Below, one piece after another: positions 20,192 to 28,870 of a stretch of 64,000 bases of DNA. The notes beneath the pieces are model-generated. The model saw only the letters and a list, made by a program, of their open reading frames with translations. It ran no database searches and was not told where the DNA came from. The translations under genes were made by a program, and so were the position numbers. Origin of the DNA: Microvirga aerophila (GTDB taxonomy: Bacteria; Pseudomonadota; Alphaproteobacteria; Rhizobiales; Beijerinckiaceae); NCBI RefSeq assembly GCF_003332305.1, contig NZ_QOIO01000010.1, positions 1 through 64,000 of the forward strand, written 5' to 3'. Within the stretch, counting starts at the first letter, position 1. Every line of letters begins with the position of its first letter.

Positions 20192-21376
20192 TCATGCCTT
20201 GAAACCGCGCAAGCGCTCGGTCAGTCCGGCCAGCACGTCGGCCCCCACATTGGCGAAAGCGACCCGCAGATGCCCCTCCTGCCCCGGCCCGAAATAGCTG
20301 CCCGGCAGGCAAAGGACGCCCCGTTCGGTCGCAAGCTTCTCGGCTACAGCCTGGGCGGTCTTCTCCGGGAAAGGGTGCCGCAGATACGCGAAATAGGCGC
20401 CCACCGACTCGATCCGCCATTCGGGCAGCGGCGCCAGCGCCTGCCGGAAGACCTGCGCGCGGTGGTTGATCTCCGACCGGTTCTCGTCCCGCCAGTCCCT
20501 CAAGGACTCGATGGCCCAGGGCAGCGCGGCCTGCGCCGTTCGCGGCGCACAGATCTGAATGCAGTCGAGGATCTTGGCGATCTGCTCCACCAGCGCCGCA
20601 TCGGCCGTAATGGCTCCCGTGCGGTGGCCGGGAATCGCATACGATTTCGAGAAGGAATAGAGCTGGACAACGGTGCTGCGCCATTCATGCGAGGTGAAAA
20701 GCCCGTGAGGCCTGTTCACTCCGCTTGGTAGAAAGTCGCGATAAGTTTCGTCCACGACGAGGTAAATTCCCCGCCTCATGCATAGCTCGGCAAAGCCTTC
20801 GACCACATGGGCCGGATAGACCGCCCCGGTCGGGTTATTAGGCGTCACGAGGACAATAGCCTTCACACCGCTGTCGATGAGAGCCTCGGCATCCTCGAAT
20901 CGCGGCACAAACCCGGCCTCGGGCCGGCACGGCAGCGGGCGCGGCTCGATTCCCAGCATGTCGAGGCTCATTTGGTGATTGAAGTACCAGGGCGTGGGCA
21001 GCAGCACCGCGTCTCCCTGGCGGGCCAGCGCCATCATGGTGGCGAAGAACGCCATGTTGCACCCAGCTGTCACAGCCGTGTCGTCGGGCTCGATTCGACC
21101 CTCGTAGATCCGCGCGAGATCGGCAGCATAGGCCTGCCTGAGGGGCCCATCGCCGCTGATCGGGCCATATTGCGCGCCGCCTGCCGATCCGGCGCTCGCC
21201 GCGAGCCTTTCGAGCATGCCGGGGTGGGGCGGGTTGCCGGGCACCGCCTGGGACAGGTTGATCAGCGGCCCGAAGGTCCCGTCATAGCGCCTCGTCCAGC
21301 TCTGCGCCTCCGGGATGGGAGGGCTTCCCACATCCGCCACGAGGGGACTGATGGGATTCAAGAGGCCGCTCGCCAT
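20192..21376 (-). CDS. PLP-dependent class I/II aminotransferase
   Basis: A 394-residue fold-type I aminotransferase. Motifs are INLSQAVPGNPPHP near the start, VTAGCNMAFFATMMAL, the cofactor-binding LVTPNNPTGAVYP, VVDETYRDF and the Schiff-base lysine in SFSKSYAIPGHRTG. The closing segment PGSYFGPGQEGHLRVAFANV carries the carboxylate-binding Arg. The substrate cannot be assigned; annotations such as aspartate or aromatic aminotransferase would be guesses. It is a single gene between ppx and efp. Confidence 0.92.
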   Translation of the reverse strand: MASGLLNPISPLVADVGSPPIPEAQSWTRRYDGTFGPLINLSQAVPGNPPHPGMLERLAASAGSAGGAQYGPISGDGPLRQAYAADLARIYEGRIEPDDTAVTAGCNMAFFATMMALARQGDAVLLPTPWYFNHQMSLDMLGIEPRPLPCRPEAGFVPRFEDAEALIDSGVKAIVLVTPNNPTGAVYPAHVVEGFAELCMRRGIYLVVDETYRDFLPSGVNRPHGLFTSHEWRSTVVQLYSFSKSYAIPGHRTGAITADAALVEQIAKILDCIQICAPRTAQAALPWAIESLRDWRDENRSEINHRAQVFRQALAPLPEWRIESVGAYFAYLRHPFPEKTAQAVAEKLATERGVLCLPGSYFGPGQEGHLRVAFANVGADVLAGLTERLRGFKA

Positions 21377-21503
21377 GTAGGCTCCCGAGTGCTGGAAAAA
21401 CGAAGAAGGACAGGAGGTCGGGCGAGGGTGTCGCCAAACGTCCTATCCTTCAAGGGTCGATGACGGAGAGTGGTCCCTCGCCAATGAGACAGGCCGGACC
21501 GGC

Positions 21504-22070
21504 TTAGTCCTTGGCTCGCTCCACGTACGAGCCGTCTTCCGTCATGATCACGACGCGGGTGCCGGCCTGGATGTGAGGCGGCACCAGGGTACGCAGACCG
21601 TTGGACAGCATGGCGGGCTTGTAGGACGAGGAGGCCGTCTGGCCCTTCACGACCGGCTCCGTCTCGGTGATCTCGAGCGTGACTCGAGCCGGGAGCTCGA
21701 TGGCGATCGGAAGGCCGTTATGGACGCTGAGCATCACCGGCATGCCTTCCTGCAGATAGGCCTTCTGGTCGCCGATGATGTCCAGCGGCACGGCCACCTG
21801 CTCGTAGGTCTCCGGATTCATGAAGTGGAACCCTTCGCCGTCCTCGTACAGGAAGGTGTATTCCCGGTCCTCCACGAAGGCGCGCTCGACCTGCTCCGTC
21901 GTACGGTAGCGCTCCGACACCTTCACCCCGTCGGAGATGCGGCGCATGTCGAGCTGAGTGACAGGCGTGCCCTTGCCGGGATGGATGTTCTGGGCCGTGA
22001 GAACGACGTAGAGCCGGCCGTCCATATCGACGACATTGCCCTTGCGGAGCGTAGAGGCGATGACCTTCAC
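21504..22070 (-). CDS. efp: translation elongation factor P
   Basis: A 188-residue protein that relieves ribosome stalling at polyproline. The GTG start at 22070 has AAGGAAG upstream and gives the usual length; the open frame extends 37 codons further without similarity. The KOW-like N-terminal domain carries the modified lysine at the loop tip (HPGKGTP, Lys33, equivalent to Lys34 of E. coli). Two OB-fold domains follow, ending in [25 protein letters not shown]. The divergent neighbours epmA and epmB encode the two enzymes that beta-lysylate this residue. Confidence 0.98.
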   Translation of the reverse strand: MKVIASTLRKGNVVDMDGRLYVVLTAQNIHPGKGTPVTQLDMRRISDGVKVSERYRTTEQVERAFVEDREYTFLYEDGEGFHFMNPETYEQVAVPLDIIGDQKAYLQEGMPVMLSVHNGLPIAIELPARVTLEITETEPVVKGQTASSSYKPAMLSNGLRTLVPPHIQAGTRVVIMTEDGSYVERAKD

Positions 22071-22226
22071 GAGAAGTCTTCCTTGTGACAGAGGTGGACG
22101 CGTCGTAAGGGTCGGGAAGAACCCGGCCCCGAGAACGCGAGAAAACGTTTTCGGTGCCGCAACTAGCCTATCTTTGCGCAAATCGCCAGTCTGACCTCAC
22201 GAAAGCCTCTGGAATTGACACCCGCC

Positions 22227-23279
22227 ATGCCCGCCCCCTCCCCCTGGTGGACGCCGCATGTCCATGCGGACCGCCGCCCTTTCCTTTTAGGCCGGAACAG
22301 GATTCAGGCCGCCCTGCGTGGCTTCTTCGCAGCCCATGAATTCGTTGAGGTGGACACCGCCACGCTTCAGGTCTCACCCGGCAATGAGGCCCACCTCCAC
22401 GCTTTCAAGACGCAAGCCATCGGCCCGGACGGCCGCAAGGCTCCTCTTTACCTACACACCTCGCCGGAATTTGCCTGCAAGAAGCTCCTGGCGGCTGGCG
22501 AAACACGCATCGCGTGCTTCTCCCACGTCTATCGCAACCGCGAGCGCGGGCCGTTGCACCATCCCGAATTCACCATGCTCGAATGGTATCGGGCCGGGGA
22601 GCCTTACGAAGCGCTCATGGCCGACTGCCATGAGATTCTGGGCCTTGCGGCCGAAACCGCCAAGACGAAAGCCTGGAGCTTCCGCAACCACCAGGTCGAT
22701 CCCTTCCTGGCGCCGGAACGCCTGAGCGTGGCGGAGGCCTTCCGGCGCTTTGCCGGGATCGATCTCCTGGCCTCCATCGACCGATCCGGTGCGACGGACC
22801 GGGACCGGCTTGCCGCCAGCCTTACCGAGGCGGGGCTCCGGATTGCTCCTGACGACACTTGGTCGGACCTGTTCAGCCGCGTCATCGTGGAGCGGGTCGA
22901 GCCGAATTTAGGCCTTGGGCGCGCCACGATCCTGGACGAGTACCCTGTGGCCGAAGCAGCCCTCGCGCGACCGACCGCTGGCGATCCGCGGGTCGCTGAA
23001 CGCTTCGAGCTCTATGCCTGCGGCGTCGAGCTCGCCAATGCATTCGGCGAGCTGACGGATGCAGCCGAGCAACGGCGGCGCTTCGAGGGAGAAATGGCCG
23101 AGAAGATGCGGGTTTATGGTGAAAGTTATCCGGTGGACGAGGAATTCCTGGCAGCCCTCGGCTTGATGCCGGAGGCCAGCGGCATCGCTCTCGGGTTCGA
23201 CCGCCTCGTTATGCTGGCCACCGGCGCCTCCCGGATCGAGCAGGTCCTGTGGGCTCCAGTTCCGGAGACCGCGCCATGA
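22227..23279 (+). CDS. epmA: EF-P--(R)-beta-lysine ligase EpmA (GenX/PoxA)
   Basis: A 350-residue class II aminoacyl-tRNA-synthetase-like enzyme that attaches beta-lysine to EF-P. It has the lysyl-tRNA synthetase catalytic core but no anticodon-binding domain: motif 2 region YRNRERGPLHHPEFTMLEWY and motif 3 region GIALGFDRLVMLATG. The ATG at 22227 is preferred to a TTG at 22215, which has GGA too close to serve it. Its stop overlaps the epmB start as ATGA. It is divergent from efp across about 156 bases. Confidence 0.96.
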   Translation: MPAPSPWWTPHVHADRRPFLLGRNRIQAALRGFFAAHEFVEVDTATLQVSPGNEAHLHAFKTQAIGPDGRKAPLYLHTSPEFACKKLLAAGETRIACFSHVYRNRERGPLHHPEFTMLEWYRAGEPYEALMADCHEILGLAAETAKTKAWSFRNHQVDPFLAPERLSVAEAFRRFAGIDLLASIDRSGATDRDRLAASLTEAGLRIAPDDTWSDLFSRVIVERVEPNLGLGRATILDEYPVAEAALARPTAGDPRVAERFELYACGVELANAFGELTDAAEQRRRFEGEMAEKMRVYGESYPVDEEFLAALGLMPEASGIALGFDRLVMLATGASRIEQVLWAPVPETAP

Positions 23280-24334
23280 ATGCCCCACGCCCAATTAGAA
23301 CCCCGAGGGAACTGGCGGAGGCCGGCCTTCTGACGCCTGAACAGGTCGGCAGTGTCGAACGGGTCGCGGAGCGCTATGCGGTTGCCATCACGCCAGCCAT
23401 GGCGGACTTGATCGACCCGAGCAATCCCAACGATCCGATCGCCCGCCAGTTCGTCCCGGACCCGGCCGAGCTCGTCGTGACGGCGGAGGAGCGCAGCGAT
23501 CCTATCGGCGATCTCGCCCACAGCCCCGTGGAAGGCATCGTGCACCGCTATCCCGACCGGGTGCTGCTCAAGGCCGTCCATGTTTGTCCGGTTTATTGCC
23601 GCTTCTGCTTCCGCCGGGAAATGGTGGGGCCGCAGGGGCTCGGCACGCTTTCGCCGGAAGCTATGGACAGGGCGTTCGCCTACATCGAATCGCATCCAGA
23701 AATCTGGGAGGTGATCCTGACGGGCGGCGACCCGCTGGTGCTCTCCCCCCGTCGGCTCGCCGAGATCACCGAGCGGCTTGCCCGCATCTATCACGTGAAG
23801 GTCGTTCGCTTCCACACCCGGGTGCCCGTCGTGGAACCGGACAAGATCGGTGAGGATCTCATCGGAGCACTCAAGGCGAGCCGCAAGACCACCTATGTGG
23901 CGCTCCACGCGAACCATCCGCGGGAACTTACCGACGATGCGCGGGCGGCGTGCGGGCGGCTCGTCGATGCAGGCATCGTCATGATCAGCCAGTCCGTGCT
24001 GCTCAAGGGGGTGAACGACGATCCCGACACCCTCGCGTCCCTCATGCGAGCGTTCGTGGAGACCAGGATCAAGCCCTACTATCTCCACCATCCGGACCTC
24101 GCCCCAGGCACCAGCCATTTTCGCCTATCGGTCGCGGAAGGACAGGCGCTTGTCGCGGGATTGCGCGGCCGTATCTCAGGCCTGTGCCAGCCGGCCTACA
24201 TTCTGGACATTCCGGGCGGATACGGAAAAGCCGCGATCGGGGCTGCCGCGATCACGCAGGGCCGCGACGGTTGCTACATGGTGTCCGACTTCCATGGCCA
24301 GCAGCACGCCTATCCGCCGGCCCCGAAAGAGTGA
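23276..24334 (+). CDS. epmB: EF-P beta-lysylation protein EpmB (lysine 2,3-aminomutase type)
   Basis: A 352-residue radical SAM, PLP-dependent aminomutase converting L-alpha-lysine to (R)-beta-lysine for EpmA. The iron-sulfur cluster motif is CPVYCRFCFRRE, with ILTGGDPL and HTRVPVVEP downstream, and PYYLHHPDLAPGT typical of the family. Length fits EpmB rather than the longer catabolic KamA enzymes. The start ATG overlaps the epmA stop by four bases and has GGAG upstream; an earlier in-frame start would lie inside epmA. Together with efp this is a complete modification module, without a visible epmC hydroxylase. Confidence 0.95.
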   Translation: MNAPRPIRTPRELAEAGLLTPEQVGSVERVAERYAVAITPAMADLIDPSNPNDPIARQFVPDPAELVVTAEERSDPIGDLAHSPVEGIVHRYPDRVLLKAVHVCPVYCRFCFRREMVGPQGLGTLSPEAMDRAFAYIESHPEIWEVILTGGDPLVLSPRRLAEITERLARIYHVKVVRFHTRVPVVEPDKIGEDLIGALKASRKTTYVALHANHPRELTDDARAACGRLVDAGIVMISQSVLLKGVNDDPDTLASLMRAFVETRIKPYYLHHPDLAPGTSHFRLSVAEGQALVAGLRGRISGLCQPAYILDIPGGYGKAAIGAAAITQGRDGCYMVSDFHGQQHAYPPAPKE

Positions 24335-24367
24335 CGACCGGAAAGAATCGCTGCCCAGGTTTTACGC

Positions 24368-24790
24368 TTAATCGAAGCCGGGTTTGCCGCTGCGGCCTTT
24401 CTTGATTTCCGAGCGACGTCCCTTCGCCTCCAGCCGTCGGCGCTTGGAGGCAAGCGTCGGGCGTGTCGGGCTCCGCGGCTTCGGCCGCTCGGTCGCCTGC
24501 CGGATCAGCTCGATCAGGCGCTCCAGCGCATCCTCGCGGTTCCGCTCCTGGGTGCGAAACCGCTGCGCCGTGATGATCAGAACCCCGTCATTGGTGAGCC
24601 GTCGCCCGGCCAGCCGCTCCAGGCGCTCTTTCACGTCGTCGGGCAAGGAAGGCGACTGGCGCACGTCGAAGCGCAACTGCACGGCCGACTCGACCTTGTT
24701 GACGTTCTGGCCTCCCGGCCCGGACGCGCGGATGAAACTCTCCTGAAGCTCCGCCTCGTCGAGCGCGATGGAATGGGTCACCTGGATCAT
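24368..24790 (-). CDS. arfB: alternative ribosome-rescue factor ArfB (YaeJ)
   Basis: A 140-residue peptidyl-tRNA hydrolase of the release-factor family, which frees ribosomes stalled at mRNA ends. The catalytic GGQ is in ASGPGGQNVNKVES, and the basic C-terminal tail (ASKRRRLEAKGRRSEIKKGR) is the part that enters the empty mRNA channel in E. coli YaeJ. The ATG at 24790 with GAGG upstream is chosen over one 14 codons earlier because MIQVTHSIALDE is the usual N-terminus. It is convergent with epmB. Confidence 0.93.
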   Translation of the reverse strand: MIQVTHSIALDEAELQESFIRASGPGGQNVNKVESAVQLRFDVRQSPSLPDDVKERLERLAGRRLTNDGVLIITAQRFRTQERNREDALERLIELIRQATERPKPRSPTRPTLASKRRRLEAKGRRSEIKKGRSGKPGFD

Positions 24791-24880
24791 GGGGCCTCGG
24801 GTCAACAACGAAGACAACCGTCGTGAACCCATAATCGGGACGCGGCAGGGTTTGACTTTTGCATGGCGCGCCGACGCACC

Positions 24881-25546
24881 TCAACCCTCGCGCTTCACAC
24901 GCTCCTGGCGGGCGATTTCGGCCTCGGAGGGATGTTCAAGCTCGAACGATCCCGTGCTGATCGCTCCAGCGCGGTCATAGACGCTCATGATGACCCCGGT
25001 CGTGGAGACGGCTGTCTTGGCAAGCGTCAGGGCGCCCGGCTTTGTGCCCTGCCCGAAGAGGCGCTTGCCAGGACCGAGGACGAGCGGAAAAGTCAAAAGC
25101 CGAAACTGATCGACGAGATCGTGCGCCAGCAAGGTCTGCAACAGGACGCTGCTGCCCTGCACCAGCAGGTTCGGCCCGCTCCCCTGCTTCAGCTGGGCTA
25201 TCTCGGCCGCGACGTCTCCGTGCAGCGCCACGGAATTCGCCCAGGTTAGTGGCTCCTTGGAGGATGTGGCAACGTATTTGGTCACGGCATTGAAGGTCTC
25301 TGCTATCGGATCACCCCCGTCGACATACGGCCAGTGCGCTGCAAAGATTTCGTAGGTCTTGCGGCCGAGCAGGAGATCGAAGGGGCTTGAGAAGGTCTCG
25401 CCCATGAACTGCCCCATCGGCTCGTCCCAATAGTTGACCGTCCACCCGCCATGGGTGAAGCCTCCCGTGGGATCCTCCGGCGGCCCGCCCGGCGCTTGCA
25501 TGACACCGTCCAGACTCACGAAAGCGGCGGCGACGACTTTTCTCAT
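24881..25546 (-). CDS. dihydrofolate reductase / RibD C-terminal domain protein
   Basis: A 221-residue protein with the fold shared by dihydrofolate reductase and the RibD reductase domain. The N-terminus reads RKVVAAAFVSLDGVMQAPGG, followed by LLLGRKTYEIFAAHWPY and a nucleotide-site segment LLVQGSSVLLQTLLAHDLVD. Such single-domain proteins (YyaP/YwjB type) are common and mostly uncharacterised; they are unlikely to be the housekeeping folate enzyme. It stands alone between arfB and the AEC transporter. Confidence 0.88.
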   Translation of the reverse strand: MRKVVAAAFVSLDGVMQAPGGPPEDPTGGFTHGGWTVNYWDEPMGQFMGETFSSPFDLLLGRKTYEIFAAHWPYVDGGDPIAETFNAVTKYVATSSKEPLTWANSVALHGDVAAEIAQLKQGSGPNLLVQGSSVLLQTLLAHDLVDQFRLLTFPLVLGPGKRLFGQGTKPGALTLAKTAVSTTGVIMSVYDRAGAISTGSFELEHPSEAEIARQERVKREG

Positions 25547-25757
25547 TTCCGGCCTCCCATCGTGTCTGCGTCAGGGCCGATCGGCGCGCCGGTCCGACTT
25601 CGGTCGCGCTTCTCCGCCCAGGCAAAGCATCCATCCAATGCGCGCCCCGTGGTTGCTTGTCGACCCCGACGATAACGTCTAAGCGGCTTTTCCAGCCGAG
25701 TTTCGCCAGGATCGAGGGATCGCTCGCGAGGATCGGATCCTCTCGCCGTGAATCCTC

Positions 25758-26687
25758 ATGTCCGCTGTCTTCGCCACCCTCGTCCCGACCTTCCTAATCA
25801 TCGCGACCGGCTGGCTCTGCCGGATCACCGGCTTCGTGGACGACAAGCAATGGGCTGGGCTCGAGCGCGCCACCTTCGTGATCTTCTTTCCGGCGCTCAT
25901 CATCGACACCCTGGCCCGGGCCGATCTCACGTCGGTCCCCGTCCTCGGCGTGGGCGGCGCATTGATAGGGGCGATCCTGCTCATGTCCGCCACGGTGCTG
26001 GGCCTCCGACCCCTGCTGGAGCGCCATCTGGCCGTTGATGGGCCCAGCTTCACGTCGATCTTCCAGGGAGCGACCCGCTGGAACACCTTCGTGGCTCTCG
26101 CGGTCGCCGGCAGTCTCTTCGGGCAGCGGGGAATCGCCCTAATCGCGGTGGCGATCGCCGCCATGGTGCCCCTGCTCAACCTGCTGGCCTTCTATGTCTT
26201 CATCCGGTATGCGGGGCGCGCCCGGCAGAGTCCCTGGCAGATCCTGCGGTCGTTCCTGACGAACCCTTTCATCTGGTCATGCGCCCTGGGCCTCGTGCTC
26301 AACCAGATCCTGCCGCCCCTTCCGAAGCCGATTGCTGCTTACATCGATCTGATGGGGCGAGCTGCGCTCGCGGCGGGACTGCTCATTGTCGGGGCGGGAC
26401 TCGATATCCGCAGCCTTGCGAAGCCCGGCCCGCTTCATCTCATCGCCACCGGCCTTAAGCTTCTCCTCATGCCCGCGCTGGCCGTCGCGTTGGGACGTTT
26501 CATCGGCCTGGACGGCAACGACATCGCCGTAACCGTGATCGCCGCATCCGTGCCGTCCGCGAGCGCCGCCTATGTGCTGGCGCGGCAAATGGGAGGCAAC
26601 GCCCCTCTGATGGCCGAGATCCTGACGCTACAGACTTTGGTCGCACTCGTGTCGATGCCACTCCTGATTTCCCTCGTGGCGGGCTGA
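25758..26687 (+). CDS. AEC (auxin efflux carrier) family transporter
   Basis: A 309-residue protein with about ten membrane helices. The two inverted halves begin VFATLVPTFLIIATGWL and FIWSCALGLVLNQILP, and helix-breaking polar positions occur in IFQGATRWNTFVALAVAG and ASVPSASAAYVLARQMGG, as in bacterial AEC proteins. Known relatives carry malate, malonate or other small anions; the substrate here is unknown. No operon partner is seen. Confidence 0.92.
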   Translation: MSAVFATLVPTFLIIATGWLCRITGFVDDKQWAGLERATFVIFFPALIIDTLARADLTSVPVLGVGGALIGAILLMSATVLGLRPLLERHLAVDGPSFTSIFQGATRWNTFVALAVAGSLFGQRGIALIAVAIAAMVPLLNLLAFYVFIRYAGRARQSPWQILRSFLTNPFIWSCALGLVLNQILPPLPKPIAAYIDLMGRAALAAGLLIVGAGLDIRSLAKPGPLHLIATGLKLLLMPALAVALGRFIGLDGNDIAVTVIAASVPSASAAYVLARQMGGNAPLMAEILTLQTLVALVSMPLLISLVAG

Positions 26688-26792
26688 CACAACCCCTTAT
26701 TGCAACCAAAGGTCAAACTTTCGGTCTTGTTTCATTTAAGGTTGTGCTGCTATTGAGGTGTAACAAAACACTGATATTAGTAATATTTACCT

Positions 26793-27023
26793 ATGAACAA
26801 AGCACCGCCGCCGTCCAAAACTAAAGCTCCCAAAGATCCGGCGGACGGTGGAACCGCCGCCACGGAGACGACTGCGGTTTCTCCGCTGGAAACCGCGCAG
26901 TACATTGCGGAATTCGCAGCGGAGCTGTCGTTCCTCGCCCGCGAGACGCGGCTCGACCTTCTGTCCTACCTCCTGGACATGGCGCGGCTGGAGGCGCTGC
27001 GAACCATTCACAAAAATCGGTGA
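26793..27023 (+). CDS. small conserved-looking hypothetical protein
   Basis: A 76-residue acidic protein. The first 30 residues are Lys/Pro/Thr-rich and probably disordered. The rest is an amphipathic helical region (YIAEFAAELSFLARETRLD followed by LLSYLLDMARLEALR). I recall similar short proteins in Rhizobiales but know no function. The upstream 100 bases are AT-rich, with a perfect palindrome ATATTA-G-TAATAT at 26774-26786. No obvious ribosome binding site precedes the ATG, which lowers confidence in the exact start. Confidence 0.7.
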   Translation: MNKAPPPSKTKAPKDPADGGTAATETTAVSPLETAQYIAEFAAELSFLARETRLDLLSYLLDMARLEALRTIHKNR

Positions 27024-27050
27024 TCGAAGACGAAGGCGTACGGACGAGCG

Positions 27051-28271
27051 TCAGCTTCCGGTAGTGTTCTCGCGCCCGCTCACCAACGACACGGCATTGC
27101 CGCCATGCCGCTCCAACCGACCTGCGATCTCAAGGTCCAGCAAGGCAGTCTGGACCAACCTGATCGACAGGCCCGACTGCCTGACGAGATCGTCGATGGC
27201 GACCGGGGAGGGACCGAGCAGGTCAATCACCCGGATTTCGGCCTGCGGAGCTGCAGCCCCTTCCTCATAAAATCCACCCTCGAACGTCACATGCGCAACG
27301 GGCGGTCGAGCAATATCCGGCAGCTCAAGCTCATCCCAGAGCTCCTCGATCCTGGCATGCTGCTGGGGCTCCTCCATGGCGCTCTCGAGCGGCCCGGCGG
27401 CAACCAAAGGCTCCAGCACGCTTGTCACATGGTCAAGCCCGGCGCAAAGGGTCGCGCCGTCGCGGATTAGGTCGTTCGTGCCCTCGGCGCGCGGATCGAG
27501 CGGCGAGCCCGGCACGGCAAAGACTTCCCGCCCCTGCTCCAGGGCAAATCGTGCCGTGATCAGGGAACCGGAGCGACGGGCCGCCTCGACGACGACGACC
27601 CCGTAGGACAAGCCGGAGACGATCCGGTTGCGGCGGGGGAAATCGCGCCCACGCGGCTCCCAGCCAAAGGGCATCTCGGACACGACGGCCCCGCCCTTCT
27701 CGACGATGGACAGCAGCAGCTTTTCGTTCTCGGACGGGTAAATCCGGTCGTGGCCGCCGGCCAGCACCACGATGGTGCCGGTTTCGAGGGTGGCCCGGTG
27801 GGCGCGAGTATCGATCCCCCGGGCGAGACCGGACGCGACCACGTAGCCTGCCTCGCCCAGCTGGCGCGACAGGCGCTCCGCGAACGTGAGGCCCGCCGCC
27901 GAGGCGTTGCGGGAGCCGACCATCGCCACGCATGGCCGTGACAGAACCTCGGCGGAGCCCCGCACAGCGATCAGCGGCGGAGCCGTATCGATGGCCTGGA
28001 GGGTTTTGGGATAGTCCGGCTCGCCCATGGCGATGAAGCGCACCCCCAGGCGGGCGGCGGCGGCGATTTCCTTTTCGGCCTCCGCCCGGGTCGCAACCTT
28101 CAGGAGAAGGCGTCCGCCCTTTCGTGCGAGGTCTGGAAGGGCCTCGAGGGCTGCGGACGCGCCGCCGAACTTGTTGATCAGGGACCGGAACGTGCGAGGC
28201 CCGACTTTTTCGGAGCGGATCAGGCGGAGCCAATCTAGGCGCTACTCGTCCGTGAGGCGCGTCCCGCTCAT
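27051..28271 (-). pseudogene. dprA: dprA interrupted by an in-frame TAG at codon 10
   Basis: DprA loads RecA on incoming single-stranded DNA. The natural start is the ATG at 28271, which overlaps the plsY stop as ATGA. It gives MSGTRLTDE and then TAG at 28242-28244. The same frame continues without further stops as [18 protein letters not shown], the normal DprA N-terminal helical domain. Then come the Rossmann-fold core ([44 protein letters not shown]) and a winged-helix end. A one-base CAG to TAG change explains the break. No ATG, GTG or TTG occurs in frame between the TAG and a GTG at 28043, so reinitiation would lose the N-terminal domain. Sequencing error or suppression cannot be excluded. 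Confidence 0.85.
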
Positions 28272-28870
28272 CCCTTTTGTCCGATTTTGCCTTCGGTTCC
28301 GGCCAGAAGGCGTTTGATGTTCTCGCTGTGCTTCCACCACAGAAGCGCCACGAGAAGGATAGCGATCCCAGCCATTCTGGGCTCGTCCAGCAGCCAGAGC
28401 ACCACCGGGGTCGCCGCGCTCGCGATCAGGGCCGATAGCGAGGAATAGCGGCTCGCAAAGGCGACTACGAGCCAAATCGCCACGAAGGCGAGCGCCGCGA
28501 TGGGTTTCAGGCCGATCAGGATGCCGATGAAAGTGGCGACGCCCTTCCCGCCCTTGAAGCCGAGCCAGACCGGAAAGAGATGCCCGATGAACGCCCCGAG
28601 GGCCGCGATCGTCATCAGATCCGGGTTCCAGTACCGGGCCAGAAGGACCGCTGCCGTGCCCTTGAGGGCATCGCCGACCAATGTGGCGGCGGCTAGGCCC
28701 TTGCGGCCGGTTCTGAGGACATTCGTGGCCCCGATATTGCCGGACCCCACGTTGCGGATATCCCCGAGGCCGGCCATCCGGGTGAAGATGACTCCGAAAG
28801 GAATGCTGCCCAGCAGATAGCCCACGACAAGGGCGCCCAGCAGCAGCAGGAGGTTAGCCTCTTCAGACAT
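28268..28870 (-). CDS. plsY: glycerol-3-phosphate acyltransferase PlsY
   Basis: A 200-residue polytopic membrane enzyme that acylates glycerol-3-phosphate from acyl-phosphate, the first step of phospholipid synthesis. It has the three PlsY motifs: [11 protein letters not shown] at the end of helix one with [12 protein letters not shown], then [12 protein letters not shown], and the C-terminal [16 protein letters not shown]. The ATG at 28870 overlaps the end of the pyrC-like gene by eight bases, and its own stop overlaps the dprA start. This tight packing shows one transcript from pyrB through dprA. Confidence 0.97.
   Translation of the reverse strand: MSEEANLLLLLGALVVGYLLGSIPFGVIFTRMAGLGDIRNVGSGNIGATNVLRTGRKGLAAATLVGDALKGTAAVLLARYWNPDLMTIAALGAFIGHLFPVWLGFKGGKGVATFIGILIGLKPIAALAFVAIWLVVAFASRYSSLSALIASAATPVVLWLLDEPRMAGIAILLVALLWWKHSENIKRLLAGTEGKIGQKG

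Noticed and set aside
28043-28271. The idea that dprA starts at the GTG at 28043 and is simply a short form
   Set aside because: The 66 codons upstream in the same frame encode the normal DprA N-terminal domain, and the ATG at 28271 overlaps the plsY stop. A nonsense change in a full-length gene is the simpler reading.
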